64,000 nucleotides of DNA, from positions 124,001-188,000 of the forward strand of contig NZ_CP102386.1 in NCBI RefSeq assembly GCF_024628865.1. Reading direction: 5' to 3'. A program made the translations under genes and the position numbers. This document shows, in pieces, positions 43,990-52,249 of this stretch. Position 1 is the first letter of the stretch. Each line of letters opens with the position of its first letter. The stretch comes from Sphingopyxis sp. DBS4 (GTDB lineage Bacteria; Pseudomonadota; Alphaproteobacteria; Sphingomonadales; Sphingomonadaceae). The notes under the pieces were generated by a model. That model made no database searches, was not told the DNA's origin, and saw only the letters and a program-made list of their open reading frames with translations.

Positions 43990-44651
43990 TTGCCTGCCTC
44001 TTTGTGCTTGTCGGGCCGTGTCCGGTGGAACCAGCAGGCGTCGCCTGCCGCATCGAGCGCGGAGTCTTGATCCTGATAGGGTGGAAGCAGCACGTCATCG
44101 CCGGGGCGCCAGCCTTCGGGCGTGACCACATTGTCGCTGTCGACCCTTTGCAGCGCGGCGACGACGCGCAGCAGCTCCTCCACTGATCGGCCGATAGTGG
44201 CCGGGTAGCAGAGCTTGGCGCGGATGATGCCGTCGGGGTCGATGAAGAAGGTCGCGCGCAGCGTGGCGGAGTCAGGCGCATCGTCCGCGATCATCCCGTA
44301 AGCGTGGCCGATGACCATCGAGGGATCTTCGACGATCGGAAAACCGACCGTGACACCGAAATGCTCATGGATCGCCCGTATCCATCCGAGGTGCGAATAG
44401 AGGCTGTCGACCGAGATCGCGACCAGAGCGCAATTCAGCGCCTTGAACCGCTCTCCGGCGCGTGAGAGCGCGACGAATTCACTGGTGCAGACCGGCGTGA
44501 AGTCCGCGGGATGCGAGAACAGCAACACCCATCGGCCACGATAATCTGACAGGCTCATTTCGCCCATGGTCGTGCGCGCCTGGAAATTGGGTGCGGCATC
44601 GCCGATCTGGACCGGCGAACACACGCCACTCTCATTTGCGCTGGGATTCAA
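43986..44651 (-). CDS. 1-Cys peroxiredoxin (Prx6 type)
   Basis: 221 residues with a TTG start at 44651, preceded by AGGAG. HPADFTPVCTSEF has the peroxidatic Cys55. The second half (GFPIVEDPSMVIGHAYGMI; TLRATFFIDPDGIIRAKLCYP) is characteristic of the Prx6 group. It reduces hydroperoxides. A second member of the same group is at 45414; this one has a unique C-terminal extension (CWFHRTRPDKHKEAGK). Operon with the ArsR regulator downstream. Confidence 0.9.
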   Translation of the reverse strand: MNPSANESGVCSPVQIGDAAPNFQARTTMGEMSLSDYRGRWVLLFSHPADFTPVCTSEFVALSRAGERFKALNCALVAISVDSLYSHLGWIRAIHEHFGVTVGFPIVEDPSMVIGHAYGMIADDAPDSATLRATFFIDPDGIIRAKLCYPATIGRSVEELLRVVAALQRVDSDNVVTPEGWRPGDDVLLPPYQDQDSALDAAGDACWFHRTRPDKHKEAGK

Positions 44652-44760
44652 ATTTCCTACTCCTGAAGGGAGGCGAGTCTTGAACCGGCTTTTTTACACG
44701 GTTACATCATGCGGGTAAACGATTAAGCAGTGCTTGCGGTTTCACAGGAGGGCCATCCGC

Positions 44761-45204
44761 ATGTCTGATTCCCAGCTGGTGGTTTGCCCGGTTTGCGCGA
44801 GCATCAACCGGGTTCCCGGTGCGAAGATCGGTGCTGCGCCCAATTGTGGACGATGCTCGATGCCGTTGTTCCAGGGCCAGCCTGTCGATGTCGATCAGGC
44901 GGCATTCGACCGTCACATCGGGCGCGGAAGCCTGCCTGTGCTCGTCGATTTCTGGGCGAGTTGGTGCGGGCCGTGCCGCGCCATGGCGCCGGCGTTCAAG
45001 GCCGCTGCCGCCGATCTGGAGCCGCATGTCCGGTTGCTGAAGGTCGACACCGAGGCCGAGCAGGGCATAGCCGGGCGTTACCGCATCCAGTCGATCCCGA
45101 CGCTGATACTCTTCAAGGGCGGCCGAGAGGTCGCGCGGCAGGCCGGCGCTATGGACCGCGGGCGACTCGTCGCATGGGTCAGGCAGACTCTTGCCAGCGC
45201 CTGA
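44761..45204 (+). CDS. trxC: Thioredoxin 2 (TrxC type, zinc-binding)
   Basis: 147 residues from the ATG at 44761. An N-terminal zinc finger (CPVC at 9-12, CGRC at 29-32) distinguishes TrxC from Trx1, and FWASWCGPCRAMAP gives the active site at 69-72. It reduces disulfides and likely persulfides or polysulfides. It is divergent from the first peroxiredoxin gene and upstream of the second. Confidence 0.93.
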   Translation: MSDSQLVVCPVCASINRVPGAKIGAAPNCGRCSMPLFQGQPVDVDQAAFDRHIGRGSLPVLVDFWASWCGPCRAMAPAFKAAAADLEPHVRLLKVDTEAEQGIAGRYRIQSIPTLILFKGGREVARQAGAMDRGRLVAWVRQTLASA

Positions 45205-45342
45205 TTCGGGTCTCTATCACCCCTACACTTAGCCTAAATGATGCTTTGTGGCGTTTGTACGCCCGCTCTGGCGCGCCGCGAATCCGGCCTTAGCCGCCAA
45301 ATTTGGAAAAGATTGAAAAATCCGGTCAGAGGTATTAAGTTT

Positions 45343-45358
45343 ATCGTGTTTTCACGAT
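45343..45358. promoter_or_regulatory. Inverted repeat upstream of the second peroxiredoxin
   Basis: ATCGTGttttCACGAT, 56 bases before the ATG at 45414, within an AT-rich 209-base gap. Candidate operator for the ArsR-type or a peroxide-responsive regulator. Confidence 0.45.
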
Positions 45359-45413
45359 TAAATGAATTATGTATTCAATGTCTGTCAGATACTCAGGTAC
45401 AGGAGACGATAAA

Positions 45414-46058
45414 ATGACAGATCAGGCCACCCCCTCCATGCCCCGGATCAACGAACCGGCGCCCGCCTTCAAGGCCAAAACCACCCACGGCGAACGCTCG
45501 CTCGACGATTACAAGGGCAAGTGGCTCGTCCTCTTTTCCCACCCCGCGGACTTCACCCCGGTCTGTACGACCGAGTTCATGGGCTTCGCCAAGGCGGCGG
45601 ACCGTTTCAAGGCGCTCAACTGCGAACTGCTGGGCCTCTCCATCGACTCCGTGCATTCGCACATCGCCTGGATGCGCAGTATCGAGGAGAAGTTCGGGGT
45701 CGAGATCCCGTTTCCGATCATCGACGACCTGTCGATGATCGTCGCGAAGGCCTTCGGCATGATCCATCCCGGCGCCTCGGACACCTCGGCGGTTCGGGCC
45801 ACTTTCATCATCGATCCCGAGGGCATCATCCGCGCGATGGTCTACTACCCGATGTCGAACGGCCGTTCGGTCGATGAATTCGTCCGCCTGCTCACCGCGC
45901 TTCAGACGTCCGATGCCAACAAGATCGCGACGCCTGAAAACTGGCAGCCCGGTGAGCCGGTGATCGTGCCACCGCCTGCCACGGCTGAAGCCGCCAAGGC
46001 CCGCAAGGACGAGGGCTACGATTACACCGACTGGTACTTCAGCAAGAAGGCACTCTGA
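45414..46058 (+). CDS. 1-Cys peroxiredoxin (Prx6 type)
   Basis: 214 residues from the ATG at 45414, after AGGAGACGATAAA. HPADFTPVCTTEF has the peroxidatic Cys51. The family ending (ATPENWQPGEPVIVPPP, DWYFSKK) is present. Cytosolic. First gene of a likely operon with the MBL-fold protein and TauE/SafE exporter, so peroxide or polysulfide removal would be coupled to sulfane sulfur oxidation. Confidence 0.93.
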   Translation: MTDQATPSMPRINEPAPAFKAKTTHGERSLDDYKGKWLVLFSHPADFTPVCTTEFMGFAKAADRFKALNCELLGLSIDSVHSHIAWMRSIEEKFGVEIPFPIIDDLSMIVAKAFGMIHPGASDTSAVRATFIIDPEGIIRAMVYYPMSNGRSVDEFVRLLTALQTSDANKIATPENWQPGEPVIVPPPATAEAAKARKDEGYDYTDWYFSKKAL

Positions 46059-46141
46059 GCCGGTCGGGCCGGCTCCGCGCAGCACCTCTCCCCCTGAGCG
46101 CGGAGCCGGCACACCCGGTTATCGAATGAAAGGACAAGACC

Positions 46142-47062
46142 ATGGCCGACCCGCAAATCCGTGAAGCCACCCGCATCGTCGAGGCCGCGAGCAATGCGCG
46201 GCCCGCGGTCATTCGCAGTTTCTTCGACGAGGACACGTTCACCGTGACCCACGTCATCTCCGATCCCGCGACCGCCAGGGCCGCGATCATCGACAGCGTG
46301 CTCGACTTCGACCCGGCATCGGGGCGCACTTCCTTCGCGTCGGCCGACAAGGTGATCGACTATATCCAGAGCGAAGGCCTGGAGGTCGAATGGCTGCTCG
46401 AAACGCACGCCCATGCGGACCATCTCTCGGCCGCGCCCTATCTGCAGGAAAAGCTGGGTGGGACGCTGGCGATCGGTCGCCATATCCTCACGGTGCAGGA
46501 GGTGTTCGGCAAGATCTTCAATGAGGGCACGCGCTTCGCCCGCGACGGCTCGCAGTTCGACCGCCTGTTCGATGACGGCGACCGCTTCCAGGTCGGGTCG
46601 ATCGAGGCGATCGCGCTGCATGTTCCGGGCCACACACCAGCCGACATGGCCTATGTGATCGGCGACGCGGCCTTCATCGGCGACACGCTGTTCATGCCTG
46701 ACTATGGCACCGCGCGCGCCGATTTTCCCGGCGGTGATGCGCGCACCCTCTATCGGTCCATCCGGCGCCTGCTCTCGCTGCCCGATCAGACGGGCGTGTA
46801 TCTCTGCCACGATTACAAGGCCCCTGGGCGCGACACTTATGCCTGGGAGACGTCGGTGGGCGAGGAGCGCGAACATAACGTCCATGTGCGCGACGGGGTG
46901 AGCGAGGACCAGTTTGTCGCCATGCGCGAGGCGCGCGACGCGACGCTCGACATGCCCCGGCTGATCCTGCCGTCGATTCAGGTCAACATGCGCGGCGGCC
47001 ATATGCCGGAGCCGGAGAGCAACGGCACCAGCTATCTGAAGCTCCCGGTTAACACGCTGTAA
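46142..47062 (+). CDS. blh: Persulfide dioxygenase-like MBL-fold protein (Blh/ETHE1 group)
   Basis: 306 residues. The metal ligands are in order: THAHADH (89-94), LHVPGHTPADM, FIGDTLFMPDYG and YLCHDYKAPGR. The spacing and the one-iron pattern match bacterial persulfide dioxygenases and the Blh protein of BigR operons, which oxidise glutathione persulfide to sulfite. The N-terminal RSFFDEDTFTVTHVISDP is typical of the Blh subgroup. The next gene, an exporter of the TauE/SafE family, starts four bases after the stop and could remove the sulfite. Confidence 0.9.
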   Translation: MADPQIREATRIVEAASNARPAVIRSFFDEDTFTVTHVISDPATARAAIIDSVLDFDPASGRTSFASADKVIDYIQSEGLEVEWLLETHAHADHLSAAPYLQEKLGGTLAIGRHILTVQEVFGKIFNEGTRFARDGSQFDRLFDDGDRFQVGSIEAIALHVPGHTPADMAYVIGDAAFIGDTLFMPDYGTARADFPGGDARTLYRSIRRLLSLPDQTGVYLCHDYKAPGRDTYAWETSVGEEREHNVHVRDGVSEDQFVAMREARDATLDMPRLILPSIQVNMRGGHMPEPESNGTSYLKLPVNTL

Positions 47063-47066
47063 GGCC

Positions 47067-47861
47067 ATGACGCTCGAACCCATCCAATATCTGCTGGGGG
47101 CCGGATCGGGTTCGCTCGTCGGCTTCACCCTGGGTCTCGTGGGCGGCGGCGGGTCAATCCTCGCCGTCCCCCTCATGGTCTATCTGGTCGGTGTTGCCTC
47201 GCCTCATGTCGCTATAGGGACCAGCGCACTCGCGGTCGCCGTCAATGCCGGCGCGAACCTCGTCCCCCATGCCCGCCAGCGCACGATCAAATGGCGCTGC
47301 GCGGGCATGTTCGCGGCCGCAGGCGTCGTGGGCGCCTATGCCGGGTCGACGCTCGGCAAGGCGTTTGACGGGCAGAAGCTGCTCTTCCTGTTCGCGCTGC
47401 TGATGATCCTCGTCGGCGCGCTGATGTTGAAAAGCCGCGGCGATCCCGGCAATCCCGATGTCCAGTGCGAGCGCGAGAACGCGCCCAAGGTGATCGGCTA
47501 TGGCGGCGCGACGGGTCTGTTCTCGGGTTTCTTTGGCATCGGCGGCGGTTTCCTGATCGTGCCCGGGCTTATGGCCTCGACAGGGATGCCGATGCGCAAT
47601 GCGGTCGGCTCGTCGCTGGTTGCCGTCACCGCCTTCGGCCTCACGGCCGCGCTCAACTACGCCTTTTCCGGCCTGGTCGATTGGCTGCTTGCCGCGACGT
47701 TCATCGGCGGCGGCGTGATCGGCGGCCTTGTCGGTGCCGCGCTCTCGCAACGGCTCTCTGCCCACAAGGGTGCGCTCAACACGATCTTCGCCCTGCTGAT
47801 CTTCGTGGTCGCCGCCTATATGCTGTGGCAGAGCGCATCCGCCATCTTGCACGGAATTTGA
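47067..47861 (+). CDS. TauE/SafE-family sulfite exporter-like protein
   Basis: 264 residues with eight or so hydrophobic segments in two repeats, each with the glycine-rich family motif (GFTLGLVGGGGSILAVPLMVY; GLFSGFFGIGGGFLIVPGLM). Members export sulfite or organosulfonates. Directly downstream of the dioxygenase gene, as in the BigR operons of Agrobacterium and Xylella. Confidence 0.93.
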   Translation: MTLEPIQYLLGAGSGSLVGFTLGLVGGGGSILAVPLMVYLVGVASPHVAIGTSALAVAVNAGANLVPHARQRTIKWRCAGMFAAAGVVGAYAGSTLGKAFDGQKLLFLFALLMILVGALMLKSRGDPGNPDVQCERENAPKVIGYGGATGLFSGFFGIGGGFLIVPGLMASTGMPMRNAVGSSLVAVTAFGLTAALNYAFSGLVDWLLAATFIGGGVIGGLVGAALSQRLSAHKGALNTIFALLIFVVAAYMLWQSASAILHGI

Positions 47862-47881
47862 GCAATCATAATCGGAGGATT

Positions 47882-48148
47882 ATGTCGAACGATGCTGGCA
47901 AGGATGCGCGCTCGGCTCCCGCGATATGGATGAGCGGTGCGCTATCCAGCGTCAGCCGCGCATCGGGACAGTGCCGGCGATGCGGCGTGCCTGCCCCAGC
48001 ATCGGCTTCATCCAGAATCGGCCGGTCACAGATTTTCGTGCGGTGTATGTGTAGCCCGTTTCAACAGAATCGCGAAGGTGCGCCGTTCAATTGGCACGGC
48101 CTTCGGCTAATCGTGACCCCGCCCTGGGAATCGCGGCACCGACCGTGA
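47882..48148 (+). CDS. Short open frame of unknown nature
   Basis: 88 codons starting MSNDAGKDARSAPAIWMSG with a good GGAGG ribosome site seven bases upstream and 20 bases after the exporter gene. The remainder is arginine- and serine-rich (for example GQCRRCGVPAPASASSR) and reads more like an out-of-frame tail. It may be a small gene whose real C-terminus was lost by frameshift or by the rearrangement at its right side. Low confidence. Confidence 0.3.
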   Translation: MSNDAGKDARSAPAIWMSGALSSVSRASGQCRRCGVPAPASASSRIGRSQIFVRCMCSPFQQNREGAPFNWHGLRLIVTPPWESRHRP

Positions 48149-48151
48149 TTT

Positions 48152-48816
48152 TCAATCCTCCTGCCCGCCGCGCGGGACCGCTTTCAGGAAATCGTTGAGG
48201 TCCATGGGGAAGGGAAAGACAATCGTCGAGCTGCGCTCGTTGGCGATCACGTTGAGAGTCGAGAGATAGCGAAGCTGCATCGCTTCGGGTTTCAGGCCCA
48301 GGATTTCGGCGGCTTCGAGCAGCTTTTGCGCCGCCTGCTGTTCGCCCTCGGCGTTGATGATCTTGGCGCGCCGCTCGCGTTCAGCTTCGGCCTGGCGCGC
48401 GATGGCCCGAACCATCGATTCATCGATGTCGACATGCTTGATCTCGACATTGGCGACCTTGATCCCCCAGGCATCGGTCTGCGCGTCGAGGATCTTCTGG
48501 ATGTCGGCGTTGAGCTTGTCCCGCTCGGCCAGCATATCGTCCAGTTCATGCTTGCCGAGGACCGAGCGCAGCGTGGTCTGGGCCAGTTCGCTGGTCGCCT
48601 GCATGAAGTTCTCGACCTGGATCGTCGCCCGCTCGGGGTCGATCACGCGGAAATAGATCACCGCGCTCACCCGGACCGAAACATTGTCGCGTGAGATCAC
48701 GTCCTGCGTCGGCACGTCGAGCACCACCGTTCTGAGATCCATCCGGACCATCTGCTGGACATAGGGAACAAGCAGGATGAGGCCGGGGCCCTTGACGGCC
48801 GTGAAGCGGCCGAGCG
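48152..48816 (-). pseudogene. 5'-truncated slipin (stomatin/SPFH family) gene
   Basis: The reverse frame from about 48816 reads [20 protein letters not shown] and continues through [38 protein letters not shown] and [20 protein letters not shown], which is a near-complete SPFH/band 7 domain and coiled-coil of bacterial slipins. The normal N-terminus, about 30-45 residues with a membrane hairpin and an EYERGVVF-type lead-in, is missing. Upstream the frame stays open to 49132, but there it is antisense to an MscS fragment and does not resemble any slipin. The gene is broken at the junction near 48820-48840. Confidence 0.8.
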
Positions 48817-48841
48817 TGCCCGGCTGGCCGAAGCCGGGCGC

Positions 48842-49171
48842 GATCCTGTCAACACACGGCGCGTCACCAATATCGGGACGTTCCGCGCTTATGTGATTGC
48901 CTATCTGCGCGCTCATGCCCGGATTGCGCAAGGCATGACGCAACTGGTGCGCCAGCTCCAGCCGACACCGCAAGGCCTGCCGCTGGAAGTCTATTGCTTC
49001 ACCAGCACCACCGCCTGGGCCGAATATGAAAGCATTCAGGCCGATATCTTCGACCATTTGCTGGCGATCCTGCCCGAGTTCGATTTGCGGCTGTTCCAGG
49101 AACCCAGTGGGCTCGATATGTGGAAGTTGCATCCATTATCGAGAAAAACCAACGTCCTGCTCGGAGAGTGA
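48842..49171 (+). pseudogene. 3' fragment of an MscS-type mechanosensitive channel gene
   Basis: About 109 codons with no start of their own: [41 protein letters not shown] and [22 protein letters not shown] match the cytoplasmic C-terminal domain of YbdG-like MscS channels. The whole transmembrane part is absent. It begins where the oppositely oriented slipin homology ends, so both genes were cut by the same event. Confidence 0.8.
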
Positions 49172-49264
49172 ACTATTCCGGATTTTGAATCAATGGGTTG
49201 AGCGTCAATGCTGCCACTGCCACCGACCGCTTTCAATTCGCTGATACGGAAGTGATTAAGAGCC

Positions 49265-50527
49265 TCAACTTTCGGCGAAGCCCTGCAAGGCAAACGGGTT
49301 GAGGAATTGCCGCCCCCACAGGAGGGCGCGGTCAACCTGAGATAGTCCGGCTTCGTCGCAAACAGCGTCCCAGTTCGCGTGGATCGCGGCAATCTGGTCG
49401 TCCATGATCTTCCGCGCACGATCCTGACTCAGCAGGAAGTTCGGCGCGGCTTCGAGGCAGACGGTGAGCTGGCTCAGCCGCTTGCCGCCAACGATCAGCA
49501 TGGCCTGCGATGCCTCGCCGCCGGTGCGGCCTTGCGGGCAGATGTCATAAGCAGGCGTCAGCGTCAGCGACTTGCCGTCCCAGAACGCGGCATGATTGCG
49601 TGCATGATCGTCGGTATTGCCTGAGAGGATGTTGAACACGATCCGGCCAAACAACTCTTCGAGCGTCGCCTTGGGACCGGTGAAGCGATGGCGCACGATC
49701 TCCGCCAAGTCCTCATAGCTCGCATAGCGCGCTTCGGTTTCGTCGAGTTCGAGCATGGTCAGCGTCGAGACGATGGCGCGGCGCATCCAGCCCCTTGGGC
49801 CTTGTTGCCGGTCGAAGCGCTCGATCAGCAGCACGTCCTTGCCGAGCCCCGTGGTCAGTTCGACATGGGCCACGTCGAGGCCCACCAGCCTGGCCATCCG
49901 CATGGCGATGAATTCCGCTTTCACGACATTGTAAAGGTCGTTGCTCGCTGAAAATTTGGCGATGAATTTTCGGGTCTTGGCGTCAATCAGCGCCTTCGGG
50001 CGCGCGCCGCCCAGCGACGTGCCGTGTTGGAGCGCCTGATCGAGATCGGGCGAAAGCGAAACGCCCTTTTCCACCCGCTCCGCCGATTGCATCAGCTCTT
50101 CGAGCGACGCGTTCTGCCGTGCGCGCGGAACATAGTCGGTCGGCGAGAGCTGGAAATCGAGCGCGCCGACCCGGTCGGAACCGGATTCCAGCAGATAGGT
50201 CAGCTCGTCGAGATCGGCGTTTGCGTCGTTGCCCTTCGTGCCGAGCATGCGGTTGATGATGACCCGCCGCCCCCAGGCATCGGGCGAGCCGTCGCGGATG
50301 CAGCTTGGCAGCAGCATCCGGTCGTGCGGCGGCTGGATACCGGCCTTGAGCGGAAGCTCGGGATCATAAATCGGAACCGCGTCCTTGCGGGCCAGATAGC
50401 TCTGGCCATAATTGAAGGCGAGACGACCGTCCGGCTGGCGGCTCAACAGACCTGCGACCACCGGCTCCACTGCGCCAGGCAGCCATATCCAGACATAGGC
50501 CTCGTCATGGCGGCGTTCAGAAGTCAT
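49265..50527 (-). CDS. hipA: HipA-like serine/threonine kinase toxin
   Basis: 420 residues from the ATG at 50527; the longer upstream frame is the shadow of hipB. N-terminal subdomain with LAFNYGQSYL, then GGARPKALID (the glycine-rich loop region), KFSASNDLYNVVKAE, the catalytic loop NILSGNTDDHARNHAAF and the metal-binding TPAYDICPQ. HipA kinases phosphorylate tRNA-charging enzymes and induce dormancy. The start lies within the end of hipB (11-base overlap). Confidence 0.93.
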   Translation of the reverse strand: MTSERRHDEAYVWIWLPGAVEPVVAGLLSRQPDGRLAFNYGQSYLARKDAVPIYDPELPLKAGIQPPHDRMLLPSCIRDGSPDAWGRRVIINRMLGTKGNDANADLDELTYLLESGSDRVGALDFQLSPTDYVPRARQNASLEELMQSAERVEKGVSLSPDLDQALQHGTSLGGARPKALIDAKTRKFIAKFSASNDLYNVVKAEFIAMRMARLVGLDVAHVELTTGLGKDVLLIERFDRQQGPRGWMRRAIVSTLTMLELDETEARYASYEDLAEIVRHRFTGPKATLEELFGRIVFNILSGNTDDHARNHAAFWDGKSLTLTPAYDICPQGRTGGEASQAMLIVGGKRLSQLTVCLEAAPNFLLSQDRARKIMDDQIAAIHANWDAVCDEAGLSQVDRALLWGRQFLNPFALQGFAES

Positions 50528-50870
50528 CGCGCACCGCCGTGGTCCTGGGTTTGCGGACCTTCTTGGGAAGCAGGCTGAGTTTTTCGGCCTGCTCCGCCAT
50601 GCGCGTGGCCAGACGCCCCCTATCCTCTTCGAACAAGGATACGCCGACAATCGTCGCGGCCTCGAACACCGCGCCGATCTCGCAGCGCGGATCGCCGTTT
50701 TCGATCCGGCGCAGCATGTCGCGGGAAATGCCGACACGTTCGGCCAGTTCGACCATGCTCAGCTTCCGCTCGATCCGGCCTATCCGGATGAGCTGTCCAA
50801 GCGTGGCGATGGCTTCCCGTCCATAGCGGGAATAAGTCCGATCGATGGTCGAGTGTTTTGCGCGCGGCAT
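50517..50870 (-). CDS. hipB: HipB-like helix-turn-helix antitoxin
   Basis: 117 residues from the ATG at 50870, after AAGGA. Xre-type helix-turn-helix: LGQLIRIGRIERKLSMVELAERVGISRDMLRRIENGDP. The C-terminal tail is basic (LLPKKVRKPRTTAVRD). It should bind HipA and repress the operon through the palindrome at 50926. Confidence 0.92.
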   Translation of the reverse strand: MPRAKHSTIDRTYSRYGREAIATLGQLIRIGRIERKLSMVELAERVGISRDMLRRIENGDPRCEIGAVFEAATIVGVSLFEEDRGRLATRMAEQAEKLSLLPKKVRKPRTTAVRDDF

Positions 50871-50925
50871 GGCTGCATCCTTTATATCCAAGGATGCCGA
50901 AAATGGGATCAAATGTCAAGAATAT

Positions 50926-50941
50926 GGCTTATATATAAGCC
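50926..50941. promoter_or_regulatory. hipBA operator palindrome
   Basis: GGCTTATATATAAGCC, a perfect 16-bp palindrome 56 bases upstream of hipB in an AT-rich promoter region. Confidence 0.65.
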
Positions 50942-51252
50942 TTATAGGTTTATTTGGTGTTTATATAAGTCATTTCCAAAGCCTATGGTGATATCCGGCA
51001 CTGAGCTTCCGGCAGGAATTCCAGCGAATATCCGCTGGAAGCCATGGACGCGGGCATCGCCGCCTGGCGTGCGCCAGCACCGCGTTCGGCTGAGGAAATC
51101 ATCGAACCGGTTTCCGACACGACCTTTCTTCACCTCTTCGGTCACGATGCCCCTTCCCGCTGTCGCTTGTAGACGGTCCTGGCGTGCACCATCTGGGCAA
51201 TGCTGACGAAGAATGAGGATTACCGGGATCCGGCCTGATCGACAGGCCGACA
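50942..51252. other. Spacer with a possible antitoxin remnant
   Basis: 311 bases between hipBA promoter and cytochrome b561. On the reverse strand, from a GTG at 51145, EEVKKGRVGNRFDDFLS resembles the start of HigA-like Xre antitoxins (KK...GSSFDDFL), but the frame then departs from the family. If real it is only a remnant. Confidence 0.3.
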
Positions 51253-51801
51253 TCAATGCCGGCCCGGCAGCATGCGGCGCAAGGTATCGTCCTTGACGAT
51301 GTAATGATGGAAGAGAGCGGCAAGAGCATGGAAGCCGATCAGGAAATATCCGATGGTCCCGACGGTCTCGTGCCAATCCTTCACCTGTCCCGCCAAGGTC
51401 TTGCTCTGGCCGACAAGAGCCGGCAGTTCGAGGCCAAAGAATGGAATCGGCTTGCCCGACGCGCTCAGAATAACCCAGCCCGCCAAGGGCATCGCCAACA
51501 TGAACGCATAGAGCGCAAGATGCGTCGCGTTGGCCAGAAGCGCCTGCCATGCTGACGGTTCCGGCGTGACTGGCGGCTTGCGCTGGCTAAGGCGCGCTAC
51601 CAAGCGGATGATGACCAATGCCAGAACAGCGAGCCCGAGCATGAAATGCCAGGATTTCAGCCCTTCACGCATGTCGGTTCCCTTGGGATAGTTCTCCCGC
51701 AGGAGAATGGCCGCATAAACCGCCGAGATCAGCAGCACCATGAGCCAGTGCAGAGTGATCGACAGGGAAGAGAAACGCTGACGGATATCGGTTGTACTCA
51801 T
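51253..51801 (-). CDS. Cytochrome b561-family membrane protein
   Basis: 182 residues from the ATG at 51801, preceded by GAGG; an ATG eight codons upstream is an alternative. Four transmembrane helices with heme-binding histidines in SITLHWLMVLLIS, LKSWHFMLGLAVL, VKDWHETVGTIGYFLIGFHALAALFHHY. Di-heme b561 proteins pass electrons across the membrane, often to quinone or superoxide. It is monocistronic. Confidence 0.92.
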   Translation of the reverse strand: MSTTDIRQRFSSLSITLHWLMVLLISAVYAAILLRENYPKGTDMREGLKSWHFMLGLAVLALVIIRLVARLSQRKPPVTPEPSAWQALLANATHLALYAFMLAMPLAGWVILSASGKPIPFFGLELPALVGQSKTLAGQVKDWHETVGTIGYFLIGFHALAALFHHYIVKDDTLRRMLPGRH

Positions 51802-51915
51802 TGCGAACCTCACATCATCTTTCATGCTGCCGTCGAGACGAGCAAAATGCCTTGATCTTCCTCAAGCACCTTTGCGCCGAAAAACGGGTGGAACCGAAAA
51901 TGTCGGACCTGCCAA

Positions 51916-52221
51916 TCAGCTGCGCTTGCGTACAAACTCCGCGCGAAGCACCAAACCTTTGATTCCTTCATATCGGCAGTCGATTTCCTGCGGGTCATCG
52001 GTAAGTCGGATCGACTTTATCAGCGTCCCGCGCCTCAGAGTCTGGCCCGCGCCCTTGACGACCAGGTCCTTGACCAACGTGACCTGGTCGCCGTCAGCAA
52101 GCAGGTTGCCCAAGGCATCGCGGACTTCGACCCGGTCCACTGTGGCGCGCCGTTCCGCGAGTTCGGATGCGGGCATCCATTCACCGGATTCTTCATCGTA
52201 GACATATTCATCATTACTCAT
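51916..52221 (-). CDS. PhnA/YjdM-like protein
   Basis: 101 residues from the ATG at 52221, chosen because GGAGA lies six bases upstream. The sequence VRDALGNLLADGDQVTLVKDLVVKGAGQTLRRGTLIKSIRLTDDPQEIDCRYEGIKGLVLRAEFVRK is the PhnA domain. The N-terminal zinc ribbon of longer members is lacking and replaced by a short acidic segment. Despite its name, the family has no proven role in phosphonate use. Confidence 0.9.
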   Translation of the reverse strand: MSNDEYVYDEESGEWMPASELAERRATVDRVEVRDALGNLLADGDQVTLVKDLVVKGAGQTLRRGTLIKSIRLTDDPQEIDCRYEGIKGLVLRAEFVRKRS

Positions 52222-52249
52222 CGGGTTCTCCATTGCTCAGGAATGTGCG

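Noticed and set aside
48817..49132. N-terminal third of the reverse slipin frame as a real domain
   Set aside because: It is the antisense of the MscS fragment and has no slipin features; the open frame there is accidental.
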